Assembly (NCBI GenBank): GCA_022843165.1
Contig: JALHOD010000002.1
Span: forward strand, 248,001 to 312,000
DNA: 64,000 bases
Direction: 5' to 3'
Source of the DNA: Pseudorhodoplanes sp.
GTDB lineage: Bacteria > Pseudomonadota > Alphaproteobacteria > Rhizobiales > Xanthobacteraceae
In this document: positions 17,421-26,396 of the stretch, in pieces
Numbering within the stretch: the first letter of the stretch is position 1
How the letters are laid out: each line of letters starts with the position of its first letter
Program-made: the position numbers and the translations under genes
Notes under the pieces: generated by a model
What the model saw: the letters and a program-made list of their open reading frames with translations, nothing else
What the model was told of the DNA's origin: nothing
Database searches by the model: none

Positions 17421-18602
17421 ATGACGCCGCTGACCGACAATCTGTTGAAGGCTTTGCGGGCGGACGCGCGCGAGGCGCCCGACAGCGGCATTGTCGAGAT
17501 CATGAAGTATGGCCGCGCGCGCACTGGCGTCACCGGCCTGTGGGCAGGCGAAGGCGACACGCCGACGCCGCCTTTCATCATTGAAGCGGCGACGCGCGCG
17601 CTCGCTGCCGGTGAAACCTTCTACACCTGGCAGCGCGGCATCCCGCTCCTGCGCGAGGCCTTGGCGACATACTTCACCGGCCTCTACGGCCGCGACTTCT
17701 CGGCGGAGGAATTCTACGTCACCGGTTCCGGCATGCAGGCGATCCAGATCGCGCTGGCGATGACCGCGCCGGCCGGCAGCGAGGTCATCATCCCGACTCC
17801 GGCCTGGCCGAATGCGGCCGGCGCCACCGGGATCATCGGCGCACATCCGGTGGAAGTGCCGCTGCATTTCGGCAATGACGGCTGGACACTGGACATCGAG
17901 GGCATCGCCGCCGCGATCAACGAGAAGACCCGCGTGCTGTTCGTGGTCACCCCCTCCAACCCGACCGGCTGGACCGCGACGCACGACGATCTAACGGCCC
18001 TGCTTGCGCTCGCCCGAACGCACGGGCTCTGGATCATCGCCGACGAGATCTATGCGCGCTACTGGTATGACGAGGGGGCACGTGCGCCCTCGTTTTTCGA
18101 CATCATGGCGCCGGAGGATCACATCCTGTTCGTCAACACCTTCTCGAAGAACTGGTGCATGACCGGCTGGCGCATGGGCTGGATCGCCGCGCATCCCTCG
18201 CTCGGACAGGTGATCGAGAACCTCATCCAGTATTCGACCTCAGGCGTCGCGCAATTCATGCAGCGCGCGGGCATCGTGGCGCTGGAACGCGGCGAGAGTT
18301 TTGTCGCCCATCAGGTCGCGCGCGCCCGCAAAAGCCGTGACATCGCCTGCGACATTCTCGGCAAGACCGGACGCTGCCGCTTCGCGGTGCCGCAGGGCGC
18401 GTTCTATCTGTTCTTTGCGGTCGACGGTGAAACCGACACCCACAAGCTGACCCGGCGCCTGGTGGACGAGGCGCAGGTCGGGCTCGCGCCCGGCACCGCC
18501 TTCGGCCGAGGCGGCGAGCAATTCGTGCGGCTGTGTTTTGCGCGCGATCCGTTGCAGATCGAGGACGCGTGCAAGCGGATTGCGGCGGTGCTGACCCGCT
18601 AG
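17421..18602 (+). CDS. PLP-dependent class I/II aminotransferase
   Basis: A 393-residue fold-type I aminotransferase. Visible signature parts are FYTWQRGIPLLREALATY near the N-terminus, the cofactor-stacking segment GSGMQAIQIAL, the NPTGW motif in VVTPSNPTGWT, the Asp of ADEIYARYWYD, and the internal-aldimine lysine K243 in NTFSKNWCMTGWRMGW. The phosphate/carboxylate-binding Arg near the C-terminus is in GGEQFVRLCFARDP. It follows mscL by 39 bases on the same strand. The substrate cannot be decided; aspartate- or alanine-type enzymes are possible. Confidence 0.92.
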   Translation: MTPLTDNLLKALRADAREAPDSGIVEIMKYGRARTGVTGLWAGEGDTPTPPFIIEAATRALAAGETFYTWQRGIPLLREALATYFTGLYGRDFSAEEFYVTGSGMQAIQIALAMTAPAGSEVIIPTPAWPNAAGATGIIGAHPVEVPLHFGNDGWTLDIEGIAAAINEKTRVLFVVTPSNPTGWTATHDDLTALLALARTHGLWIIADEIYARYWYDEGARAPSFFDIMAPEDHILFVNTFSKNWCMTGWRMGWIAAHPSLGQVIENLIQYSTSGVAQFMQRAGIVALERGESFVAHQVARARKSRDIACDILGKTGRCRFAVPQGAFYLFFAVDGETDTHKLTRRLVDEAQVGLAPGTAFGRGGEQFVRLCFARDPLQIEDACKRIAAVLTR

Positions 18603-18605
18603 CGC

Positions 18606-20816
18606 CTACGCCGCCGCCCTGCGGGCGCCCGGCGCGAAGCGGCCATAGAAGGTCTCGTTGCGCTCCGCCATCTCCAGCAGCAGCTTGGTGGGCTTGAAGC
18701 GCGCGCCATGGGCCTTTTCGAGCGTCTGGCAGAGCGCCACGAACGCCTTCGTCCCCATCATGTCGATATAGGACAGCGTGCCGCCGCTGAAGGGCGCGAA
18801 GCCGAAACCGAGAATCGAGCCGACATCGGCCTCGCGCACGTCGGTCAAAACGCCCTCTTCGAAGCAGCGCGCGGTTTCCAGCGCCTGGATCGCCAGCAGC
18901 CGTTTCTTGATCCCGTCGATATCGATGGTGTCGGGATCGAGATGTTGCGGCTGCAGGTCGGCCAGACCCGGCCACAGCTTCTTCGGTCCCTTCTCCGGAT
19001 AATCGTAGAAGCCCTTGGCATTCTTGCGGCCCAGCCGGCCGTGCTTCTCCACCAGATCGGACAATAGCTGTTTCTGCCGCGCATCGATGGCGGCGGCGCC
19101 GAGATCGGCCTCGGTCGCTTTCAATATCTTCCAGGCCAGGTCGACCGCGACTTCATCGTTCAGCGACAGCGGTCCGACCGGCATGCCGGCCATGCGGCCG
19201 ACATTCTCGATCATGGCCGCGGGGACGCCCTCGGTCAGCATCAGATGGCCTTCGCGGATATAGGTGCCTACCACGCGCGAGGTGTAGAAGCCGCGCGAGT
19301 CATTGACCACGATCGGCGTCTTCCTGATCGCGCGCACGAAATCCAGCGCGGTCGCCAGCGCCACGTCGCCGGTCTTCTCGCCCATGATGATCTCGACCAG
19401 CAGCATCTTCTCCACCGGCGAGAAGAAGTGGATGCCGACGAATTTCGCGGGATCCTTCGCGTTTTCCGCGAGCGAGGAAATGGGAAGCGTCGAGGTGTTG
19501 GACCCGAACACAATGTCCGGCACCACCGCCTGCGCCTTGGCGACGGTCTCCGCCTTCACCTTGCGGTCCTCGAACACCGCCTCGATCACCAGATCGCAGC
19601 CCTGCAGCGCGCCGTAATCGGAGGTCGGCGTGATGCGCGCGAGCACGGCGTCGCGGTCGGCCGCGGTGGCGCGGCCCTTGTTGACCTGATCGCTCATCAG
19701 GCCGTGCGAATGCGTCTTGCCCTTGTCGGCGGCGGCCTGATCGCGGTCGATCAGCACCACCTCGAGCCCGGCCTGCGCCGAGACATAGGCGATGCCGGCG
19801 CCCATGAAGCCCGCGCCGATGACGCCGACCTTTTTCAGCTTGGTTGCCGGCACATTGGCCGGCCGCCGCGCGCCCTTGTTGAGATCCTGCATCGACACGA
19901 ACAGCGTGCGGATCATCGCCGCCGCTTCCTTCGAACGCAGGATCTTTGCAAACCAGCGCGACTCCACCTGCAGCGCCAGATCCATCGGCAATTGCAGGCC
20001 GTCGAACACGGTCTGCAGGATGGCGCGCGCGGCCGGATAGTTATCATAGGTTTCGCGCCGGTAGATCGCGTTGGCGGCCGGGAACACCATCATGCCGGCC
20101 TTGGAGAAGACGAGGCCGCCGGGATTCTTGAAGCCCTTCACGTCCCACGGCGCTTCCGCCTTGCCACCGGCCTTGATCCAGTCCTTCGCCGCTTTCACGA
20201 GGTCCGCAGCGGGGACAACATTATCGATCAATTTCATCGCCTTGGCGCGGCTGAGGCGCAATTGATCGCCCTTGAGCAGCAATTGCAGCGCATCGGCGGG
20301 TTGCAGCATCCGCGCCACGCGCTGGGTGCCGCCGGCGCCGGGGAACAGGCCGATCTTGATCTCGGGCAGGCCGACACGGGTTTTCGGATTGTCGGAGGCC
20401 ACGCGGTGATGACACCCGAGACAGAGCTCGAAGCCGCCGCCGAGCGCCGTGCCGTTGATCGCGGCGACGAACGGCTTGCCGCTGGTCTCGATGCGGCGAT
20501 AGAGCTGCGAGAGCTTGCGGCTTTCCTCGAACAGCACTTTCGAGGCCGCTTCCTCGCCCTGGGTCTTCGCCATTTCGGCGAAGGCGCGGGTCAGCGATTC
20601 CAGCAGGGTCAGGTCGGCGCCGGCGCAAAAAGTGTCCTTGCCCGACGTGATCACCGCGCCCTTGACGGCGGAATCCGCCACCAGCGTCTCGACGATCGCC
20701 CCCAGTTCCTCGATCACCGTCAGGTCGATCACGTTCATCGAGCGCCCGGGCATGTCCCAGGTGATGAGCGCGATGCCGTCGGAATCGGTGTCGACCTTGA
20801 AATTGCTGTCGCTCAT
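18606..20816 (-). CDS. fadB: Fatty-acid oxidation complex alpha subunit (enoyl-CoA hydratase / 3-hydroxyacyl-CoA dehydrogenase)
   Basis: Bifunctional beta-oxidation enzyme of 736 residues. The N-terminal crotonase domain (about 1-190) contains the oxyanion-hole glycines and Glu residues in [11 protein letters not shown] and [17 protein letters not shown]. The NAD-binding domain begins near 330 with [17 protein letters not shown]. The dehydrogenase His is in [12 protein letters not shown], and a C-terminal helical domain ends the protein. The thiolase gene lies immediately upstream, seven bases away, forming the usual fadA-fadB pair. FadJ is an equally fair name from sequence alone. Confidence 0.94.
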   Translation of the reverse strand: MSDSNFKVDTDSDGIALITWDMPGRSMNVIDLTVIEELGAIVETLVADSAVKGAVITSGKDTFCAGADLTLLESLTRAFAEMAKTQGEEAASKVLFEESRKLSQLYRRIETSGKPFVAAINGTALGGGFELCLGCHHRVASDNPKTRVGLPEIKIGLFPGAGGTQRVARMLQPADALQLLLKGDQLRLSRAKAMKLIDNVVPAADLVKAAKDWIKAGGKAEAPWDVKGFKNPGGLVFSKAGMMVFPAANAIYRRETYDNYPAARAILQTVFDGLQLPMDLALQVESRWFAKILRSKEAAAMIRTLFVSMQDLNKGARRPANVPATKLKKVGVIGAGFMGAGIAYVSAQAGLEVVLIDRDQAAADKGKTHSHGLMSDQVNKGRATAADRDAVLARITPTSDYGALQGCDLVIEAVFEDRKVKAETVAKAQAVVPDIVFGSNTSTLPISSLAENAKDPAKFVGIHFFSPVEKMLLVEIIMGEKTGDVALATALDFVRAIRKTPIVVNDSRGFYTSRVVGTYIREGHLMLTEGVPAAMIENVGRMAGMPVGPLSLNDEVAVDLAWKILKATEADLGAAAIDARQKQLLSDLVEKHGRLGRKNAKGFYDYPEKGPKKLWPGLADLQPQHLDPDTIDIDGIKKRLLAIQALETARCFEEGVLTDVREADVGSILGFGFAPFSGGTLSYIDMMGTKAFVALCQTLEKAHGARFKPTKLLLEMAERNETFYGRFAPGARRAAA

Positions 20817-20823
20817 GGTGGCC

Positions 20824-22032
20824 TCACACCCGCTCGATGATGGTGGCGGTGCCCATGCCGGCGCCGATACATAATGTAACGAGTGCAGTCTTGAGATTGC
20901 GCCGTTCCAGTTCGTCGAGCGCAGTGCCGAGGATCATTGCTCCGGTCGCGCCAAGCGGATGCCCCATCGCGATCGCCCCGCCATTCACGTTGACCTTTGA
21001 CATGTCGAGATCCATCGCCTGCAGATAGCGCAGCACCACCGAGGCGAAGGCCTCGTTGATCTCGATCAGGTCGATATCCTTCAGCGTCATCTTGGCGCGC
21101 TTCAGCACCTTGTGGGTCACGTCGATCGGGCCGGTCAGCATCATCGCCGGCTCCGAGCCGATATTGGCGAAGGCCTTGATGCGCGCGCGCGGCTTCAGTC
21201 CGGCCGACTGGCCGGCCTCCTTGCTGCCGATCAGCACCGCAGCCGCGCCGTCCACGATCCCGGAGGAATTGCCGGCGTGGTGCACGTGATTGACCTCTTC
21301 GATCTCGGGATGCGCCTGCACCGCCACCGCGTCGAAGCCCGCCATCTGTCCCATCTCGACGAAAGCCGGCTTGAGCGAGGCCAGCGACTGCATCGTGGTC
21401 GATGGCCGCATGTGCTCGTCGGTGTCGAGCAGGGTGATGCCGTTGACGTCCGTGATCGGCAGGATCGATTTCCTGAAACGGTTGTCCTTCCACGCCTCCG
21501 CCGCGCGCTTCTGGCTTTCGACCGCATAGGCGTCGCAGTCGTCGCGGTTGAAGCCATATTTCGTCGCGATCAGATCGGCGGAAATGCCCTGCGGCATGAA
21601 ATAGGACGGGAGCGCGATCATCGGGTCGACCGGCCAGGCCCCGCCCGAGGCGCCGATGCCGACGCGGCTCATGGATTCCACGCCGCCGCCGATGGTCATG
21701 TCGTGCTGGCCGGACATCACCTGCGCCGAGGCGAAATTCACCGCGTCCAGCCCGGAGGCGCAGAAGCGGTTGATCTGCACGCCCGGCACGCCGTTGCCGA
21801 ACCCGGCGCAGAGCGCCGAGACCCGCGCGATGTCGCCGCCGGCCTCGCCGACCGGATCGACGCAACCCAGCACCACATCGTCCACCAGCGCCGGGTCGAG
21901 CGTGTTGCGCTCGCGCAGGCCCTTCAGCACCTGGGTGGCGAGATTGAGGGTCGTGACCTCATGCAGGGAGCCATCCGCCTTGCCGCGCCCGCGCGGCGAG
22001 CGGACGTGGTCATAGATGAAGGCATCGGTCAT
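20824..22032 (-). CDS. fadA: Acetyl-CoA acyltransferase (thiolase)
   Basis: Thiolase for the last step of beta-oxidation. The start is the ATG at 22032, with GGAG upstream, giving 402 residues beginning [17 protein letters not shown]; further upstream in-frame codons give no conserved sequence. The acyl-accepting cysteine is in [13 protein letters not shown], the catalytic His in [12 protein letters not shown], and the second cysteine in [15 protein letters not shown]. With the downstream FadB-type gene it should form the beta-oxidation complex. Acetoacetyl-CoA thiolase is a possible alternative, but the neighbour favours FadA. Confidence 0.93.
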   Translation of the reverse strand: MTDAFIYDHVRSPRGRGKADGSLHEVTTLNLATQVLKGLRERNTLDPALVDDVVLGCVDPVGEAGGDIARVSALCAGFGNGVPGVQINRFCASGLDAVNFASAQVMSGQHDMTIGGGVESMSRVGIGASGGAWPVDPMIALPSYFMPQGISADLIATKYGFNRDDCDAYAVESQKRAAEAWKDNRFRKSILPITDVNGITLLDTDEHMRPSTTMQSLASLKPAFVEMGQMAGFDAVAVQAHPEIEEVNHVHHAGNSSGIVDGAAAVLIGSKEAGQSAGLKPRARIKAFANIGSEPAMMLTGPIDVTHKVLKRAKMTLKDIDLIEINEAFASVVLRYLQAMDLDMSKVNVNGGAIAMGHPLGATGAMILGTALDELERRNLKTALVTLCIGAGMGTATIIERV

Positions 22033-22187
22033 TGAACGCTCCATGAGTCCGGCATGCGCAGGCGTTACGCACCATATAGTCGTCCTCGCGGAGTATTCAG
22101 ACGGCGAGTTATGACTTTTACATGAAGGTGATTCGGCGGCGCCGTCATTCTGTCCGAAGGCCGTCATTTTAGCCATGGCTCTTCAGG

Positions 22188-22211
22188 TCGGCCGCGCTAT
22201 ATAGCGGCCGA
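22188..22211. promoter_or_regulatory. Palindrome enclosing a TATA core at the ABC-F start codon
   Basis: Arms TCGGCCGC (22188-22195) and GCGGCCGA (22204-22211) enclose GCTATATA; the last base of the right arm is the A of the ATG. No Shine-Dalgarno sequence is seen before that ATG. This could be an operator, or a -10 element for a leaderless message, since the TATA core lies about 7 bases before the start codon. Confidence 0.45.
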
Positions 22212-24025
22212 TGGCTCCCCCACCCCTGATCCAGCTGCGCGATATCGCGCTCACCTTTGGCGGCACGCCTTTGCTCGAAAGCGCCGAATTGTCGGTTTCG
22301 GCGGGCGAGCGTGTGTGCCTTGTGGGCCGCAACGGCTCCGGCAAGTCGACCCTGCTCAAGATCGCGGCCGGCCTGATCGAGCCCGACCGTGGCAGCGTGT
22401 TCCTGCAGCCGGGCGCAACCATCCGTTATCTTCCACAGGAGCCGGATTTCTCCGGCTACGCCACCACATTATCCTATGTGCAGGCCGGTCTCGCCCCGGG
22501 CGACGACCCCTATCAGGCGCAATATCTGCTCGACCAGTTGGGACTGACCGGCACGGAAGACCCCGCGCATCTGTCCGGCGGCGAGGCCCGCCGCGCCGCT
22601 CTGGCGCGGGTGCTGGCCCCCGCACCCGACATTCTTCTGCTGGACGAGCCGACCAACCATCTCGATCTCACCACCATCGAATGGCTGGAAAGCGAACTGA
22701 AAAGCCGGCGCTCGGCGCTGGTCATCATCAGCCACGACCGGCGCTTCCTGGACACGCTGTCGCGCGTCACCGTCTGGCTGGATCGCGGCAAGACGCGCAG
22801 GCTTGAGCTCGGCTTCGGCAAGTTCGAGGCGCGGCGCGACGAGATCCTTGCCGAAGAAGAACTCGAACAGCACAAGCTCGACCGCAAGATCGTGGCGGAA
22901 GAACACTGGGTGCGCTACGGCGTCACCGCGCGCCGGAAGCGCAATGTCCGCCGCATGGCGGAATTGCAGACGCTGCGGCAGACCCGCAACGACTATCGCG
23001 GCAGCGCCGGCAAGGCCGCCATCACCGCAGCGGAAGCGGAAAAATCCGGCACGCTGGTGATCGAGGCCAACGACATCTGCAAGTCCTATGACGGGCGCCC
23101 GATCGTCACCGACTTTTCAACGCGCATCTACCGCAGCGACCGGATCGGCATCGTCGGACCGAACGGCAGCGGCAAGACCACGCTGCTCTCGATGCTGATC
23201 GGCCAGCTTGCTCCTGACAGCGGCACGGTCCGACTCGGCGCCAATCTGCAGATGGCCGCGCTCGACCAGAGCCGCGATTCGCTCGATCCCGAATGGACGC
23301 TGAAGGACGCGCTCACCTTCGGCGAAGGCGACACCGTCACCGTCGGCGGCCAGACCAAGCATGTCGTCAGCTACATGAAGGATTTCCTGTTCTCGCCCGA
23401 ACAGATCGGCACCGTGTTGCGCGCGCTGTCGGGCGGGGAGCGCGGCCGCGTCATGCTCGCGCGCGCGCTGGCCAAGCCCTCGAACCTCTTGGTGCTCGAC
23501 GAGCCGACCAACGATCTCGATCTGGAAACGCTCGACGTGCTGGAGGAGACGCTCGGCGATTATGCCGGCACCGTCATTCTCATCAGCCATGACCGCGACT
23601 TCCTCGATCGCGTGGTCAATGCGGTGATCGTGCCGGAAGGCAACGGTGTCTGGAACGAATATGCCGGCGGCTATTCCGACATGCTGACCCAGCGCGGCGC
23701 CGATATCTCGCTGAAGAAGCCGGCGCGCCCGTCCGCCCGCAAAGAGACGCGCGCCGCGGCGGCGGCCGAACCGAAGGCGGAAAAGCGCAAGCTCTCGTTC
23801 AACGAGAAACACGCGCTGGAAACCTTGCCGAAGCAGATGGCGAAGCTGGAAAAGGATGTCCAGGCGCTGCAAAGCACGCTCGACGATCCCGCTCTTTTCA
23901 CGCGCGACCGCAAAAAATTCGACGCCACCTCGACTGCGCTCGCCGCTGCGCAGACCGAATTGGCGGCGGCGGAAGAGCGCTGGCTGCATCTGGAAATGCG
24001 GCGCGAGGAGATCGAAGGGGCGTAG
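22211..24025 (+). CDS. ABC-F family ATPase (Uup-like)
   Basis: Soluble protein of 604 residues with two ABC ATPase domains and no membrane segments, the form that acts on ribosomes or on DNA-excision events (Uup). Domain 1 has Walker A GRNGSGKSTLLK, signature LSGGEARRAAL and Walker B ILLLDEPTNHLDL. Domain 2 has GPNGSGKTTLLS, LSGGERGRVML and LLVLDEPTNDLDL. A charged linker (about 190-280, TARRKRNVRRMAELQ) and a C-terminal basic/coiled-coil extension (about 500-604) place it nearest Uup. It starts directly inside a palindrome with no ribosome site, possibly as a leaderless message. Confidence 0.93.
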   Translation: MAPPPLIQLRDIALTFGGTPLLESAELSVSAGERVCLVGRNGSGKSTLLKIAAGLIEPDRGSVFLQPGATIRYLPQEPDFSGYATTLSYVQAGLAPGDDPYQAQYLLDQLGLTGTEDPAHLSGGEARRAALARVLAPAPDILLLDEPTNHLDLTTIEWLESELKSRRSALVIISHDRRFLDTLSRVTVWLDRGKTRRLELGFGKFEARRDEILAEEELEQHKLDRKIVAEEHWVRYGVTARRKRNVRRMAELQTLRQTRNDYRGSAGKAAITAAEAEKSGTLVIEANDICKSYDGRPIVTDFSTRIYRSDRIGIVGPNGSGKTTLLSMLIGQLAPDSGTVRLGANLQMAALDQSRDSLDPEWTLKDALTFGEGDTVTVGGQTKHVVSYMKDFLFSPEQIGTVLRALSGGERGRVMLARALAKPSNLLVLDEPTNDLDLETLDVLEETLGDYAGTVILISHDRDFLDRVVNAVIVPEGNGVWNEYAGGYSDMLTQRGADISLKKPARPSARKETRAAAAAEPKAEKRKLSFNEKHALETLPKQMAKLEKDVQALQSTLDDPALFTRDRKKFDATSTALAAAQTELAAAEERWLHLEMRREEIEGA

Positions 24026-24038
24026 CGCTCTCGCGTCA

Positions 24039-25130
24039 TCACGAGCCGGAGATCGCGGACGATGCCGTCTCCCCGGCCACCATCGCCTCGGAAGACGATT
24101 GCTGCCACTTGTTCCAGACCTTCGTCATCCAGGACGGCAGGACATCCGGAGACCTCAGCTTCACTTTTGCGAACAACGGCGGCGTCTCGCTGCCTGCGAA
24201 TTCGACCCGAATCACTTGCTGCCGCTCGACCGGCTTGAAGGCCTGCTGAAACTCGCGCGGCAGCGCCGCCGCGACCGGTTCGATGCGAGTCACAACGCCC
24301 TCGAATGTTCTGAAGCCGGCTTTGACTTTCACCCGGTCGCCGGGAGCCACGTCATAAAGCCCGCCGGTGGGAAGATAAGCCAGCACAAATCGTTGCTTTC
24401 CGTAGATCTCGATCAGCGGATCGCCGGCCCGCACCACGGCCCCGCGGTCGGCCGCCAGCCGGCTGACCACGCCGTCGATCGGAGCGCGCATGCGCCCCTC
24501 ATCATAAAGACGCCGCAGATCAGAGATCGCTGATTCAGCGAGCGCAAAGCTTGCTTTCAGCGTTTCGATCTCGCTTTCCGCGCCCCGCTTTTCGGCGCGC
24601 AGTTTCTCAAGCTCCTGCTGACTGCGAAACTCGCTTTCGACCGCGGCCGTCCGCTTGTCCAGCGAGAGAAATCCGCGCTGCAGTAGTGATTCCAGTTCCT
24701 TGCGCGCGTCGCTGGCCACGCGTTGCCGGTTCTCGGCGGCCTCGGTGATTGAATTGATCATCTGCGTGCGGATTCTCAGTTCGCTGACCCGCGTCTCGCG
24801 CGTCGCCAGTTCCGTAGCGAGGTTCGCGATGCGTTCCGCTACGCTCTGGGAAGAAACGACGACCGCCACTTGTCCGCTCTGCACCATATCGCCCTCACGC
24901 ACCACGACATCCCGCACGGTGACCGGAAACTCCGCCGCGATGACGCCCGGCTCGCCCAGCACCAGCCCCTCGCTGCGCAGGTAGAGCATGCCGCCAAAGA
25001 ACAGATCGCCCACCCAGATCGCGAGCCCGGCCAGGCCGGCGAGATAGACCGTCCGCGCAATCGCAAGGCGGTGCGAGCGGGTCTGGTTCTGCAACGTGTC
25101 CGGGACGCGGCGCAATTTGAGACGGCGCAT
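24039..25130 (-). CDS. HlyD-type membrane fusion/periplasmic adaptor protein
   Basis: A 363-residue inner-membrane-anchored adaptor. There is a basic cytoplasmic start, one membrane helix (about residues 25-50), a lipoyl-like half-motif (FPVTVRDVVVREGDMVQSGQVAVVVSS), a long alpha-helical hairpin (about 90-195), a second lipoyl half (RMRAPIDGVVSRLAADRGAVVRAGDPLIEI) and a beta-barrel region. The start ATG overlaps the glycosyltransferase stop (TAATG), so it is translated with it. The operon position suggests it helps export or co-polymerise the glycan made by the transferase, as Alg44-type HlyD domains do for alginate; this is inference. No TolC-like or ABC partner gene is adjacent. Confidence 0.88.
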   Translation of the reverse strand: MRRLKLRRVPDTLQNQTRSHRLAIARTVYLAGLAGLAIWVGDLFFGGMLYLRSEGLVLGEPGVIAAEFPVTVRDVVVREGDMVQSGQVAVVVSSQSVAERIANLATELATRETRVSELRIRTQMINSITEAAENRQRVASDARKELESLLQRGFLSLDKRTAAVESEFRSQQELEKLRAEKRGAESEIETLKASFALAESAISDLRRLYDEGRMRAPIDGVVSRLAADRGAVVRAGDPLIEIYGKQRFVLAYLPTGGLYDVAPGDRVKVKAGFRTFEGVVTRIEPVAAALPREFQQAFKPVERQQVIRVEFAGSETPPLFAKVKLRSPDVLPSWMTKVWNKWQQSSSEAMVAGETASSAISGS

Positions 25131-26392
25131 TACACTCTCTCCACTTGCTGCATCACTCGTGCCGGAACGTAAGGATCACGATACGAACTGCGAAAGACGA
25201 GTTCCTGCACGATGGCGACCAGACGAACAATCCGCATCAGCGAGACCTGAAGAACGCTGTGCAACGGAAGATAGGGCAGCAGCCGCAAAGGCCGCCTGAG
25301 ACCTATTGCAGCGGCGGCGACGAAAGCCAGCAGATCCAGGACCACATATCCGGCCAGGGTTGCCCCGATGATGACCGCGCTGAACTCGCCGAAGTGATAG
25401 AATAACCAGACAAGATAGACCGGAAACGCCAGCGCCAGCAGGATCTGGAACACCACGACGTCGGCGAATGTCGCCACTTCCTTGATACTGAATATCGCGG
25501 CACGCGGATCGGTCGCACCACGGAATTTCCGCAACCAGATCGTCACCAGCCCCCGATCCCAGCGCAGCCGCTGCGCGATCAGCGCGGGAACGGTTTCGGG
25601 AACCAGGGTCAAGGCATGCGCTTCGGGCGCGAAGCGAATCCGCCAGCCCGCCCGGCGCAGTTTCATTGTAAGATCTGCATCCTCTCCGACCTCGACATCC
25701 TGACCGCCGACGCTGTCCAGAGCGGAACGGCGGAAGGCGCCAAAGGCTCCGGACACGATGGGCAGCGTGCCGAACATGTCTCCGATCCGGCGCCCCAGCG
25801 AGAGACCGATCGCATATTCGATGGTCTGGTGACGGGTGATAAGGGTGGCGAATGCGTTGCGCGCGGCGATGTCGCCGCCGACCGCGCCCACGCGGGGATC
25901 GGAAAAGTAGCTCAGCAAGATGGCGAAAGCGTCGCGATCGAACGACGTGTCGACGTCCGCGATCACGACAATGTCTCCGGTGCATGCAGTGAGGCCGAAA
26001 TTCACCGCCGCGCTTTTGCCCCCGCGATGCTCCAGCCGTAGAACCCGGTCGATCTTGCCTTCGCCGAGCAGCTCGCGCGCGACCTCGGTCATCCGGTCGG
26101 TCGAGCCGTCATCGACCACGATGATCTGCATGCGGCTGCGGTCGGCGGCGACCGTCTGCTCTGTGAGCGCCTCGACGCAGACACGCAGCGAATTCGCCTC
26201 GTTATGGCCCGGCAGCACCACACTGATGGTGAGACCGGTCTCACCGCATCTGCGCGGTGGGCTCCAGAGCGCGGCGGTGACAACGGCAAAGGCTCCGACC
26301 AGATAACGGGGGATCTCCAAGAATGTGGTGTACCAGAACAGGAAGACGAGACCCGTGATGTCCAGCGAACCAAGAAATGAGAGCGACTGCAT
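25130..26392 (-). CDS. Membrane family 2 glycosyltransferase (processive type)
   Basis: A 420-residue polymer-forming-type glycosyltransferase. One N-terminal membrane segment precedes the GT-A domain, with nucleotide-sugar Asp motifs VVDDGSTD and VIADVDTSFDRDA, the catalytic GEDADLTMKLRRAG and the acceptor-side QRLRWDRG (QxxRW) typical of cellulose, hyaluronan and PNAG synthases. Three or four C-terminal helices follow (FQILLALAFPVYLVWLFYHF and later). It is the middle gene of a three-gene operon, 4 bases after the zinc-ribbon gene and overlapping the HlyD gene. The sugar cannot be told from sequence. Confidence 0.92.
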   Translation of the reverse strand: MQSLSFLGSLDITGLVFLFWYTTFLEIPRYLVGAFAVVTAALWSPPRRCGETGLTISVVLPGHNEANSLRVCVEALTEQTVAADRSRMQIIVVDDGSTDRMTEVARELLGEGKIDRVLRLEHRGGKSAAVNFGLTACTGDIVVIADVDTSFDRDAFAILLSYFSDPRVGAVGGDIAARNAFATLITRHQTIEYAIGLSLGRRIGDMFGTLPIVSGAFGAFRRSALDSVGGQDVEVGEDADLTMKLRRAGWRIRFAPEAHALTLVPETVPALIAQRLRWDRGLVTIWLRKFRGATDPRAAIFSIKEVATFADVVVFQILLALAFPVYLVWLFYHFGEFSAVIIGATLAGYVVLDLLAFVAAAAIGLRRPLRLLPYLPLHSVLQVSLMRIVRLVAIVQELVFRSSYRDPYVPARVMQQVERV

Positions 26393-26396
26393 GACC

